Positions 1-6,837 of a stretch of DNA of 13,425 bases are shown piece by piece; the first letter of the stretch is position 1; each line of letters begins with the position of its first letter. Under the pieces are notes generated by a model. The model had not been told where the DNA came from. It saw nothing but the letters and a program-made list of their open reading frames with translations, and did not search any database. The stretch covers positions 1 through 13,425 of the forward strand of contig JBCDBD010000064.1 in NCBI GenBank assembly GCA_039184335.1. The letters run 5' to 3'. The position numbers were made by a program, and so were the translations under genes. This stretch comes from JBCDBD01 sp039184335. Its GTDB lineage: Bacteria; Bacteroidota; Bacteroidia; Flavobacteriales; Flavobacteriaceae.

Positions 1-52
1 AATAGGCCACAATCTCTTTTTCTATCATATCTTTATCAAGTACAAAGTACAT
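1..52 (-). CDS. Possible N-terminus of a minus-strand gene, cut by the window edge
   Basis: On the minus strand an ATG at 52-50 opens a frame that runs to the window edge, giving 17 codons that begin MYFVLDKDMIEKE. The composition is protein-like, but 17 open codons are expected by chance fairly often. I have only a vague impression of a transposase N-terminus, which I cannot support. A 7-base inverted repeat (AGGGTTG at 55-61, CAACCCT at 99-105) lies just upstream of the start and would suit either an operator or an insertion-sequence end. If real, this gene is divergent from the haemoglobin operon. Confidence 0.35.
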   Translation of the reverse strand, partial: MYFVLDKDMIEKEIVAY

Positions 53-236
53 AAAGGGTTGTTTGGGTTTGACTTATGTTTCGCAACACAAATCTCTGCA
101 ACCCTAACTTTCGATCCAAAAAAAGTTTAAATCACCTCATATACCGCAAAATACCAAGTCCCGTTTTTTAGCGATTTTTTTTTGATGATGCCCAATATTT
201 GAAGACGGTATTATCGTAAAACAGTAATCAACCTGT

Positions 237-266
237 GTTTTGTCATGTTTTTAGATATGACAAAGC
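237..266. repeat. Inverted repeat with 10-base arms
   Basis: The arms are 237-246 (GTTTTGTCAT) and 257-266 (ATGACAAAGC), around a 10-base loop. Eight central pairs are perfect, with one G-T wobble and a closing G-C pair. No T-tract follows on either strand, so it is not a standard intrinsic terminator. It could be an operator or an RNA hairpin; its role is unknown. Confidence 0.5.
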
Positions 267-314
267 AATTTAAACTCTGTGCTAAAAACATTTTGCGACC
301 GAACATAAACCATA

Positions 315-343
315 TTTCATCAGGATTACTCCCATTACTTTTG
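315..343 (+). promoter_or_regulatory. Candidate promoter of the haemoglobin-cytochrome operon
   Basis: TACTTTTG at 336-343 matches the Bacteroidota -7 consensus TAnnTTTG exactly. TTTC at 315-318, 17 bases before it, is a one-mismatch -33 element (TTTG). Transcription would begin near 350, leaving a leader of about 100 bases that contains the TACGTA repeats. Such short elements occur by chance in AT-rich DNA, so this is only moderately supported. Confidence 0.4.
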
Positions 344-344
344 T

Positions 345-382
345 TTGAAGTACGTATTACTACGTATCATCAAGAATCTTGA
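345..382. promoter_or_regulatory. Candidate operator: two TACGTA palindromes plus a dyad
   Basis: TACGTA occurs at 351-356 and again at 361-366, exactly 10 bases (one helical turn) apart. TTGA (345-348) and TCAA (370-373) flank the pair nearly symmetrically. A separate perfect dyad, TCAAGA-A-TCTTGA, follows at 370-382. The same hexamer is repeated before nrtA (4204-4262), which suggests a shared regulator. If the -7 element at 336-343 is real, these sites lie at and just after the transcription start, a position that fits repression; this is inference. Confidence 0.5.
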
Positions 383-450
383 GCATGACACTTTGATTTT
401 TTCGGATTGTGCTTTTTAAATGGAAATGGACATTTTAACAAACTAACATT

Positions 451-816
451 ATGGAAGAAAACGTAACCTTATTTGACAAACTGGGTGGAAAAGGAGCCGT
501 AGATGCAGCTGTGGACATTTTTTATACCAAGGTATTGGCAGATGAAAGTATCAACCACTTTTTTACCCAAACCGATATGAATACACAGCGTGCCAAACAA
601 AAGACATTTCTGGCCTATGCTTTTGGCTGCCCTATGAACTACACTGGCAAAAGTATGCGAGAGGCGCATGCGCACATGGATCTTACCGAAGATCATTTCA
701 ATTCTGTTGCCACACATCTGGTAGATACCTTGAATGAACTTCAGGTACCGCAAACCTTAATCGACCAAGTGGTCACCATCGCAGTATCCACCAAAGATGA
801 TGTCCTGAACAACTAG
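451..816 (+). CDS. Group 1 truncated haemoglobin (trHbN/GlbN type)
   Basis: A 121-residue cytosolic 2-on-2 globin of normal length for the family. Compared from memory with Mycobacterium tuberculosis trHbN, it has the B10 tyrosine (Tyr25, in FYTKVL), Gln46 at E7, Gln50 at E11 and the proximal F8 histidine at His73 (in MREAHAH). The LGGKGAVDAA start and the AFGCP-YTG segment are typical. A Tyr/Gln distal pocket is associated with tight O2 binding and with conversion of NO plus O2 to nitrate. Here the setting (haem redox proteins and a nitrate-type transporter) supports an NO-detoxifying or NO/nitrate-handling role, but O2 or redox sensing is not excluded. It would need a reductase; the flavoprotein at 2302-3333 is a candidate. 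It is the first gene of its operon, 98 bases before the next gene. Confidence 0.93.
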   Translation: MEENVTLFDKLGGKGAVDAAVDIFYTKVLADESINHFFTQTDMNTQRAKQKTFLAYAFGCPMNYTGKSMREAHAHMDLTEDHFNSVATHLVDTLNELQVPQTLIDQVVTIAVSTKDDVLNN

Positions 817-914
817 CCTTAAAATACGGCAGATTTCCCCAACGCCTGAACAGTAAAATCGAAGTAAAGACGAATCAGCACTACTAGAAACAAAAAACCA
901 AAACATAAGTTATC

Positions 915-1739
915 ATGAAAAATAATATAAAACACCAGATAGTTACATCTTTGATTTTGATTACAGTTTTTGCAACTGTTTCCTGTGGAGGGGTACCTGA
1001 AGAGACTGCTGAAGCAGTCAACGAAGAAAATGTTTTTTCTGTAGAGCAAGTATTGGAAATGGTGGCAAAAGAGAATGATGTCACCCGAACACTTTACACC
1101 AAAGCCATAGTGGGCAAAGGGAAGAAACAAGGGATGAAATTCGATGAGGATTGGCGAAAAGATGATGTAGAGGCTGGGCCACTGCCCGCATTGTTTCTAA
1201 GGGGTATTTCGACCAGCATTCGCAAAAGTCCCACCCCATTGGGCCTTTACTTGGGTTCAGACTTTCCCGTGAACAACGCGAATAAGTTTGAAGGAAAGCA
1301 AGCAGAACTGTTCAAACAAATCAAGGCAGACCAAAAGCCCCAATTTTTCTATGACAATACCCAAGAGTTACACACCGCAATGTTCGCCGATCTGGCTGTG
1401 GCCGATGCCTGTGTCAGCTGTCACAACAAACATCCACAAACAGCAAAGACCGACTGGGAACTTGGCGATGTCATGGGGGCGACCACATGGCAGTACCCCA
1501 AAGATTCCCTTACCTACAAAGACGCTGTTGGGGTCTTGAATGCTTACGCTAAAGGAACGGTTGACATCTACGTAGAATACCTTGATGAGATTGCGGCTTT
1601 TGAGGAAAGTGAAAAGCCCGTTATTGGCGAAAAATGGCCAGAAGAGGGAAACTATCTGCCTACACCAGAAGTCTTTCTGGACAGCGTTAGAAAACTAGCA
1701 TCATACGAAACGATGAAGACCTTGGTTACCAGGGAATAG
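915..1739 (+). CDS. DUF3365 (Tll0287-like) mono-haem c lipoprotein
   Basis: A 274-residue exported protein. Residues 1-23 form a signal peptide ending in TVSC, with Cys24 the likely lipidated residue; the -3 Thr is not ideal for a lipobox. Residues about 41-195 match the DUF3365/Tll0287-like domain: YTKAIVG near 61, LPALFLRG near 90-97, the LYLGSDFPVNN segment, and a CxxCH haem site at Cys166-Cys169-His170 within CVSCHNKHP, then TDWELGDVMG. About 80 residues follow the domain with no motif I recognise. Family members covalently bind one haem and occur alone or as sensor domains of signalling proteins. Here it stands alone on a lipid anchor, so a periplasmic electron carrier or redox/NO-binding partner of the haem proteins encoded downstream is more likely than a sensor kinase input. 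Its true acceptor is unknown. Confidence 0.85.
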   Translation: MKNNIKHQIVTSLILITVFATVSCGGVPEETAEAVNEENVFSVEQVLEMVAKENDVTRTLYTKAIVGKGKKQGMKFDEDWRKDDVEAGPLPALFLRGISTSIRKSPTPLGLYLGSDFPVNNANKFEGKQAELFKQIKADQKPQFFYDNTQELHTAMFADLAVADACVSCHNKHPQTAKTDWELGDVMGATTWQYPKDSLTYKDAVGVLNAYAKGTVDIYVEYLDEIAAFEESEKPVIGEKWPEEGNYLPTPEVFLDSVRKLASYETMKTLVTRE

Positions 1740-1785
1740 CACAAGACTAAGGGGGAGTTTCAGTGGACGGCCAATTCCATAAATA

Positions 1786-2295
1786 ATGCAACACAATGAA
1801 AAACAATCTGACCAAGTGAAAGCCATAAACCCCTCCACATATTTAGGGCTTGCGCTGTTGACACTCTTCTTTATGCAGTTTATTTTGAAATTGGAGTGGG
1901 ATTGGCTTTCAAATCTACAGCAGGGGGAATATTATAAAAGATGGTCTGGCTTGACCATAGCTTTATTCATCACTTTTCAATGGTTATTGACCTTTAGCAG
2001 AATACTAAAAAAATTCAGGAAACATTCACAGAAAATGGCAATAATACACAAATGGATAGGTGCTTTGAGTCCTTTGTTTTTTTACATCCATAGCATGGGA
2101 TTTGGGTATGGCTATTTGGCCCTACTGTCCTATGTTTTTTTTGCAAATACCCTAATTGGCTATATCAATCTCGATGTCATAAAAAGTGACAGTGAGCTGT
2201 TATTCAAAGGATGGATGATCTTTCATGTGGCGTTTTCCATCATTATTACCTTACTGATGTTCTTTCATATAGGCATGGTTTTTTATTACAAATAA
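1786..2295 (+). CDS. Membrane protein with two His-X13-His pairs, probable di-haem cytochrome b
   Basis: A 169-residue integral membrane protein with about five helices, near residues 18-35, 53-71, 86-104, 108-128 and 143-165. I do not recognise a named family from its overall sequence. His88 and His102 lie in helix 3, and His147 and His161 in helix 5; each pair is separated by 13 residues. The same arrangement (paired histidines about 13 residues apart in helices 3 and 5) binds the two stacked b haems of the NADPH-oxidase/ferric-reductase fold. The gene is only 6 bases before an FAD/[2Fe-2S] oxidoreductase, which would supply the dehydrogenase half that NOX proteins carry as a fused domain. 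I infer a split transmembrane electron carrier passing electrons to the pentahaem cytochrome encoded downstream. A non-haem role cannot be excluded without a spectrum or structural model. Confidence 0.75.
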   Translation: MQHNEKQSDQVKAINPSTYLGLALLTLFFMQFILKLEWDWLSNLQQGEYYKRWSGLTIALFITFQWLLTFSRILKKFRKHSQKMAIIHKWIGALSPLFFYIHSMGFGYGYLALLSYVFFANTLIGYINLDVIKSDSELLFKGWMIFHVAFSIIITLLMFFHIGMVFYYK

Positions 2296-2301
2296 CATAC
2301 A

Positions 2302-3333
2302 ATGAAGTTACAGGTAAAAAACATTATCAAAGAGACCGACAATGCAGTGAGTGTTTCCTTTAAGAACGGCTCGCTCTTTAAAAAACTATCGTACAAACCA
2401 GGGCAATTTTTGACCATAAACGTGCCCATATCGGGCAAGGTACATAAAAGGGCCTATTCGTTTAGTAGTTCCCCATTTGAGGACAAAGATTTAAAGATTA
2501 CCGTAAAGCGGGTAGAAAAAGGATTGGTTTCCAATTATGTGAATGATGAATTGGAGATTGGTGACAAAATTGAGGTTGACCGCCCAACGGGCAGTTTCTT
2601 TGTAGAGCCGAATGAAAGTGCTGCAAAACAATATATCTTTTTTGCTGGCGGTAGTGGAATCACCCCTATCTACTCGATTATAAAATCCGTATTGACCAAG
2701 GAACCCAAATCAAGGATTTTATTGGTCTATGCCAACCAAAATTACAGTTCGATCATATTTCTAAAGGATTTGGAAAAGCTTGTTGAACAATATGGAGCGG
2801 TGTTTTCGATAGAGCACATTCTATCAAGCAATGATCGATCTGAAGGAAATTTTCATTCGGGTTTGGCGACGGAAGCCCTAATCACAAAGCTTTTCAAAAA
2901 ACATGGCCTTGAGTTTTCAAACGATTCGGTTTACATGATATGTGGTCCCTTGGGCTATATGGAAGTCGTAAAGGAAGTGTTGAGATTTAAAGAAATCAAA
3001 TCAAGCCAGATAAAAGTAGAGGTATTCAGTAGCCCAAAGGTAAAGCTCACGGGCAAGAATCTAATCAGCGATGTAGAAATACAGTACAATGGTGAAACGC
3101 ACAAGATCAAGGTAGCAGGCAATGAATCTATTCTTAAGGTGGCCATGCGCAACAATATTGTACTGCCCTATGCGTGCAGGGCGGGAATGTGCGTATCGTG
3201 TAAGGCATCTTGTGTTTCTGGAGAAGTAAAAATGATCGAGGGTCATTTTTTGGAACAAGAAGAAGTGGACATGGGAAACATATTGACCTGCGTGAGCTAT
3301 CCCACCACTGAAAATGTGGTAATTGCATATTGA
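2302..3333 (+). CDS. FAD/NAD(P)H oxidoreductase with C-terminal [2Fe-2S] ferredoxin domain (PaaE/Hmp-reductase-like)
   Basis: A 343-residue soluble, cytosolic flavoprotein. Residues 1-105 form the FAD-binding barrel, with the R-x-Y-S motif at Arg50-Ser53. Residues about 108-230 form the NAD(P)-binding domain, with GGSGITP at 116-122 and CGP at 214-216. Residues about 255-343 form a plant-type ferredoxin domain with cluster ligands Cys292, Cys297, Cys300 and Cys330 (C-X4-C-X2-C-X29-C). The order and length match PaaE-type phenylacetyl-CoA epoxidase reductases and related electron-transfer reductases, but no monooxygenase is nearby, so that substrate role is unlikely. Its position between a putative di-haem membrane protein (6 bases upstream) and a multihaem cytochrome (overlapping start) suggests it feeds NAD(P)H electrons into that chain. 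It might also re-reduce the truncated haemoglobin. NADH or NADPH preference cannot be told from the sequence. Confidence 0.88.
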   Translation: MKLQVKNIIKETDNAVSVSFKNGSLFKKLSYKPGQFLTINVPISGKVHKRAYSFSSSPFEDKDLKITVKRVEKGLVSNYVNDELEIGDKIEVDRPTGSFFVEPNESAAKQYIFFAGGSGITPIYSIIKSVLTKEPKSRILLVYANQNYSSIIFLKDLEKLVEQYGAVFSIEHILSSNDRSEGNFHSGLATEALITKLFKKHGLEFSNDSVYMICGPLGYMEVVKEVLRFKEIKSSQIKVEVFSSPKVKLTGKNLISDVEIQYNGETHKIKVAGNESILKVAMRNNIVLPYACRAGMCVSCKASCVSGEVKMIEGHFLEQEEVDMGNILTCVSYPTTENVVIAY

Positions 3334-4049
3334 TGAGGTTTACAATAAGTCCATTACGCAAAAGACAGTTTACAGGTATCTTAATAGGATTCGTTTTAGG
3401 AGCTTTGCTTATTGTTTTTTTTACTTTAGAACCCTCAAAGGAATACATTTCGCTTGGACCAATGAATTCTGGTCATGGTGATTTGTCATGTGTCACTTGC
3501 CATGCCGATGCCAAAGGAAATCTATCCCAACAAATACAATCCAATATTTCCCATACCCTTGGAATACGAAAAAAAAATGTGGATTTTGGCACCCAAGACG
3601 TGACTGTTGACAATTGTCTTCAATGCCATGACAGACCCAACGATAGGCACCCTACCTATCGTTTCTCAGAACCAAGGTTCGCCGATGCCATCAAAAAAAT
3701 CAATACAACCACTTGCATTACATGCCATTCGGAGCATCATGGGGAACGGGTTACTATTGCTCCACTGAATTACTGCATGAACTGCCATCAAGACCTGACC
3801 GTAGAGGATGACCCGCTCGATATTTCACACGAACAGTTGATAGCGGACAAAGAATGGTTTACCTGTATACAATGTCATGACTTTCATGGAAACCACCGCT
3901 ATAAGGTAGCCAAAAGACTGAAAGACACAATTCCCATTTTAAAAATAGAGGCCTATTTAAAAGGGGGGGAAGACCCCTTTGGCAACGATAAAAAATACGT
4001 GGGCCTGTCGGAGCCCGAATGGTTGAAGCAGTTCGATAAGAAGAAATAA
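3333..4049 (+). CDS. Membrane-anchored pentahaem cytochrome c
   Basis: A 238-residue protein whose ATG shares its A with the TGA stop of the preceding gene (TGATG), so translation is probably coupled; a TTG one codon earlier is a less likely start. Residues 14-31 form one uncleaved membrane helix after a basic N-terminus, placing the rest in the periplasm. Five CxxCH motifs lie at Cys53, Cys95, Cys128, Cys148 and Cys178. Extra histidines (such as 48, 74, 106, 135, 136, 166, 185 and 188) could be the distal haem ligands. The layout recalls NapC/NrfH-type quinol dehydrogenases and cytochrome c3/c7-like proteins, but NapC/NrfH have four haem sites and a different spacing. It probably accepts electrons at the outer face of the membrane from the di-haem protein (1786-2295), or from quinol, and passes them to an unknown periplasmic partner. 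Confidence 0.88.
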   Translation: MRFTISPLRKRQFTGILIGFVLGALLIVFFTLEPSKEYISLGPMNSGHGDLSCVTCHADAKGNLSQQIQSNISHTLGIRKKNVDFGTQDVTVDNCLQCHDRPNDRHPTYRFSEPRFADAIKKINTTTCITCHSEHHGERVTIAPLNYCMNCHQDLTVEDDPLDISHEQLIADKEWFTCIQCHDFHGNHRYKVAKRLKDTIPILKIEAYLKGGEDPFGNDKKYVGLSEPEWLKQFDKKK

Positions 4050-4203
4050 ATCACTTCCTGCGATAAACCGCTATTAAACTTTCACTTTTCGAATAGATCC
4101 TTTAACAATTGATTCTTAAAAAATCAGGAATTCCTAAATATTGGGTATTATTTTTTTCGAAGTCTCCATTTTTTATTGGCATCAATTTCTTTCCATTTAA
4201 AAA

Positions 4204-4262
4204 TACGTACATAATCTTATTTTATTTTAAAACTAAGTATATATACGTAAATAAAATACGTA
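4204..4262. promoter_or_regulatory. Candidate operator array: three TACGTA palindromes
   Basis: TACGTA is found at 4204-4209, 4244-4249 and 4257-4262, with start-to-start steps of 40 and 13 bases. The segment between them is AT-rich, including an alternating TATATA run before the second copy. Together with the pair at 351-366 these make five of the seven copies I counted by eye in the window; the other two are inside genes at 1569 and 5270. The third copy overlaps the predicted -7 element, so bound protein would directly affect polymerase. The regulator is unknown; the NarL-type regulator at 10034 is one candidate, because that class often uses TAC/GTA half-sites. Confidence 0.55.
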
Positions 4263-4268
4263 TGTTTG
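4261..4268 (+). promoter_or_regulatory. Candidate -7 element of the nrt operon
   Basis: TATGTTTG matches the Bacteroidota -7 consensus TAnnTTTG exactly. It lies 35 bases before the chosen nrtA start codon, giving a leader of roughly 30 bases. No TTG or TTTG occurs at -33 spacing (about 4238-4243); that position is AT-rich sequence next to a TACGTA site. The missing -33 element would suit an activator-dependent promoter. Confidence 0.5.
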
Positions 4269-4303
4269 TCGTGATAACGAATTCAACTTTAAAACATACA
4301 CTT

Positions 4304-5692
4304 ATGAAATCTATGATTCAAAAAACTTGCGGATTTCTTTTCTTGGCATTCACTTTGGCTGCTTGCGGAGGAAAAACCGAAAAAAAAGCCGCTGAAACCG
4401 CAGAAGCTGCAATTCCAAGCAGTTCGTTGGAAATTGAAAAACCCCAATTGACTTTCGGCTTTATCAAATTGACCGATATGGCCCCCTTAGCCATTGCTAA
4501 GGAAAAGGGATTCTTTGAAGATGAGGGGCTCTTTGTTTCTGTTGAGGCACAATCCAATTGGAAAAACGTATTGGACCGGGTGATTGATGGCCAGTTAGAC
4601 GGTTCACACATGTTGTCTGGGCAGCCCATTGCCGCTGGTGCAGGATTCGGAAGACAAGCTGAGCTGGTGACTCCCTTTTCTATGGATTTGAATGGAAATG
4701 GAATTACCGTTTCCAATGATGTATGGGGAAAAATGAAACCCAATGTACCGAAAGATGCTGATGGAAAACCGCTCCATCCCATCAAGGCAGATGCCTTGAA
4801 ACCTGTAATCTCTGAATACAAGAACAGTGGAAAACCCTTTAAAATGGGTATGGTATTCCCAGTATCCACCCACAATTATGAAATTCGGTATTGGTTGGCT
4901 GCTGCTGGCATCCATCCAGGAATGTATACTGCAGACAATGTACAAGGCCAGATTGATGCTGAGGTACTATTATCGGTCACCCCTCCCCCGCAAATGCCCG
5001 CTACGTTGGAAGCAGGCACCATATATGGATATTGTGTGGGCGAACCCTGGAACCAACAAGCCGTGTTCAAGGGTATCGGGGTTCCCGTTACCACCAACTA
5101 TGACATCTGGAAAAACAACCCGGAAAAAGTATTTGTGATGACCAAGAAGTTCATCGATGAGAATCCAAATACGGCCATTGCAGTGACCAAAGCATTGATT
5201 CGAGCCGGTAAGTGGTTAGATGAGCCTGAAAACAGGAAAGAGGCAGTTAAAATTCTATCCATGCCACAGTACGTAGGAGCTGATGAGGTGGTATTGGCCA
5301 ACTCCATGACCGGTACTTTTGAATTTGAAAAAGGAGACAAACGATCGATGCCTGACTTTAATGTCTTTTATAAGTACAATGCTACCTATCCTTTCTATTC
5401 TGATGGCATTTGGTTCTTGACCCAGATGCGACGATGGGGTCAAATTCCGGAAGCCAAACCAGCTGCATGGTATGAGGCGACCATTAAGGACATTTACCGT
5501 CCTGATATCTGGAAAAAAGCAGCGGAACTGTTGGTCGCAGAGGGGCACATTCCAGCTTCCGATATCCCAGATACAGATGGTTATAAGCCTGCAACATCAG
5601 ATTTCATCGATGGGAACACCTATAACGCCAAAGACCCGATAGGTTATATCAATAGTTTTGAAATTGGCAACAAAGACGATTCTTCCTTATAA
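4304..5692 (+). CDS. nrtA: NrtA/CmpA-family ABC transporter substrate-binding lipoprotein
   Basis: With the ATG at 4304 the product is 462 residues. It starts with a lipoprotein signal ending LAAC, with Cys21 as the lipid anchor, then a linker and the binding domain. The ATG at 4313 would also keep the lipobox; the TTG at 4109 would not. Diagnostic NrtA/CmpA segments are GFIKLTDMAPLAIAKEKGFF, the NLDG/MLSG-like LDGSHMLSGQPIAAG, DLNGNGITVSN, MVFPVSTHNYEIRYWLAAAG, PPPQMPATLEAG and YCVGEPWN. It captures the anion in the periplasm and hands it to the permease encoded next. The family covers nitrate, nitrite, bicarbonate and related ligands. Nitrate or nitrite is favoured here by the two-ATPase operon and the nearby haemoglobin, but I could not check ligand residues against a structure. 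It is first in a tight operon with a 26-base gap to the permease gene. Confidence 0.9.
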   Translation: MKSMIQKTCGFLFLAFTLAACGGKTEKKAAETAEAAIPSSSLEIEKPQLTFGFIKLTDMAPLAIAKEKGFFEDEGLFVSVEAQSNWKNVLDRVIDGQLDGSHMLSGQPIAAGAGFGRQAELVTPFSMDLNGNGITVSNDVWGKMKPNVPKDADGKPLHPIKADALKPVISEYKNSGKPFKMGMVFPVSTHNYEIRYWLAAAGIHPGMYTADNVQGQIDAEVLLSVTPPPQMPATLEAGTIYGYCVGEPWNQQAVFKGIGVPVTTNYDIWKNNPEKVFVMTKKFIDENPNTAIAVTKALIRAGKWLDEPENRKEAVKILSMPQYVGADEVVLANSMTGTFEFEKGDKRSMPDFNVFYKYNATYPFYSDGIWFLTQMRRWGQIPEAKPAAWYEATIKDIYRPDIWKKAAELLVAEGHIPASDIPDTDGYKPATSDFIDGNTYNAKDPIGYINSFEIGNKDDSSL

Positions 5693-5718
5693 AAAAACAT
5701 AGCTAAAAGTTTACTCCC

Positions 5719-6825
5719 ATGAAGCAAAGCGTAACCGTAAACAAAGCAGAAGATTTGAAATTGGGCAGTGCTGTCAAAGCAGTACTGTCTAAGTTCAAAA
5801 TCAAGACCCCAAAATTCAATTTTAAGACTATACTAAAAAAAGGTACCATCCCACTAGTTTCCATTCTATTGTTTATAGCCCTCTGGCATATGGGCGCAAG
5901 GGCGCTATACAATGTGGAAGCGAATTATAAGATTCAGAAGGCATTGACCGATCAGGGACAAGAAGCAGCAAACGCCATGGAAGCCTGTATTTTATCAGGT
6001 GACATTAGCTGCCAGCCCAACACCTTGCCCTCACCGGCACAGGTATGGGAATCGTTCAACACTTTGATCGCTGACCATAAGACTATCAGTGCCGATAAAC
6101 TGGCCTTTAAGGAAAAAACTGCCGTATTGAATGAAAAACGGGTAGCAGAAGGTAAAGATCCAATTACCTATACCGGTCGACCTTCTTTTGTCGATCAAAT
6201 TTTTACCAGTCTAAAAACAGTCTTCGCAGGATTCGTACTGGCGTTTTTGATTGCGGTACCTATTGGCATTGTCATTGGTTTAAGTGAAACCCTGCGCAAC
6301 TCCTTCAATTGGCTCATTCAGGTGTTTAAACCGGTTTCTCCCGTGGTCTGGTTGCTATTGGTGTTCATGATCGTGAAAACGATGACCAAGGATTCTAACC
6401 AAGATAGTGCTTTCATCATTTCGTTTATCAGCGTAGGGCTTTGTGCCATGTGGGCCACTTTGGTCAATACCGCAGTAGGGGTCTCTTCAGTGGACAAAGA
6501 TTACATCAATGTAGCTAAAGTTTTGAAATTAAGACCATTACAAAAAGTATTCAAGGTCATCTTGCCTTCATCACTACCACTGATTTTCACTGGTCTCCGT
6601 ATTACCCTATCCGTTGCTTGGATGGTACTGATTGCCATCGAGCTTTTGGCACAAAGTCCTGGCTTGGGCTCCTTTGTGTGGGAAGAGTTTCAAAATGGGG
6701 CAAATGATTCCAACTCAAAAATTATCGTTGCCATGTTCGTCATTGGCATCATTGGATTTCTCTTGGATCGAATCATGTTGACCATACAAAACATGGTTTC
6801 CTTTAATAAGAACGCAACAGCTTAA
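5719..6825 (+). CDS. nrtB: NrtB-type ABC transporter permease with enlarged N-terminal loop
   Basis: A 368-residue inner membrane permease of the BPD_transp_1 family; NrtB proteins are usually about 270-300 residues. One membrane helix lies near 43-62, then a long hydrophilic loop to about 160, then the transport core with helices near 165-188, 197-220, 231-252, 283-310 and 335-352. The core carries SPVVWLLLVF near 207 and the coupling segment that contacts the ATPases (about 250-293, ending VILPSSLPLIFTGLR). The extra length lies mostly in the loop, which contains the usual LPSPAQVW element (103-110) flanked by added sequence. Cys90 and Cys98 in the loop could form a periplasmic disulphide. 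It is encoded 26 bases after nrtA and 12 bases before the first ATPase gene. Confidence 0.9.
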   Translation: MKQSVTVNKAEDLKLGSAVKAVLSKFKIKTPKFNFKTILKKGTIPLVSILLFIALWHMGARALYNVEANYKIQKALTDQGQEAANAMEACILSGDISCQPNTLPSPAQVWESFNTLIADHKTISADKLAFKEKTAVLNEKRVAEGKDPITYTGRPSFVDQIFTSLKTVFAGFVLAFLIAVPIGIVIGLSETLRNSFNWLIQVFKPVSPVVWLLLVFMIVKTMTKDSNQDSAFIISFISVGLCAMWATLVNTAVGVSSVDKDYINVAKVLKLRPLQKVFKVILPSSLPLIFTGLRITLSVAWMVLIAIELLAQSPGLGSFVWEEFQNGANDSNSKIIVAMFVIGIIGFLLDRIMLTIQNMVSFNKNATA

Positions 6826-6837
6826 ACACAGCAAACC

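Larger units (their letters stand above)
53..450. other. Long non-coding region upstream of the redox operon
   Basis: About 400 bases without a convincing gene on either strand. The left half is AT-rich with T-tracts near 164-184 and nothing I can name. The right half holds an inverted repeat at 237-266, a -7-like element at 336-343, two TACGTA palindromes at 351-366 and a short dyad at 370-382, so it is probably the control region of the operon starting at 451. Confidence 0.6.
4050..4303. other. AT-rich control region before nrtA
   Basis: About 250 bases between the cytochrome and transporter operons. An in-frame TTG at 4109 would extend NrtA by 65 residues, but that stretch is AT-rich, lacks a signal peptide and would bury the lipoprotein signal, so I treat the region as non-coding. 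Its right third holds three TACGTA palindromes and a -7 element. I see no clear intrinsic terminator for the upstream operon. Confidence 0.7.

Noticed and set aside
4109..4303. N-terminal extension of NrtA from a TTG start
   Set aside because: The 65 added residues are AT-rich, place the lipoprotein signal internally, and overlap the promoter-like elements; the ATG at 4304 gives a proper signal peptide and lipobox.
4318..4875. A 185-codon minus-strand open frame inside nrtA
   Set aside because: It is antisense to a clearly identified gene and its translation shows no recognisable family; it is a shadow of nrtA codon use.
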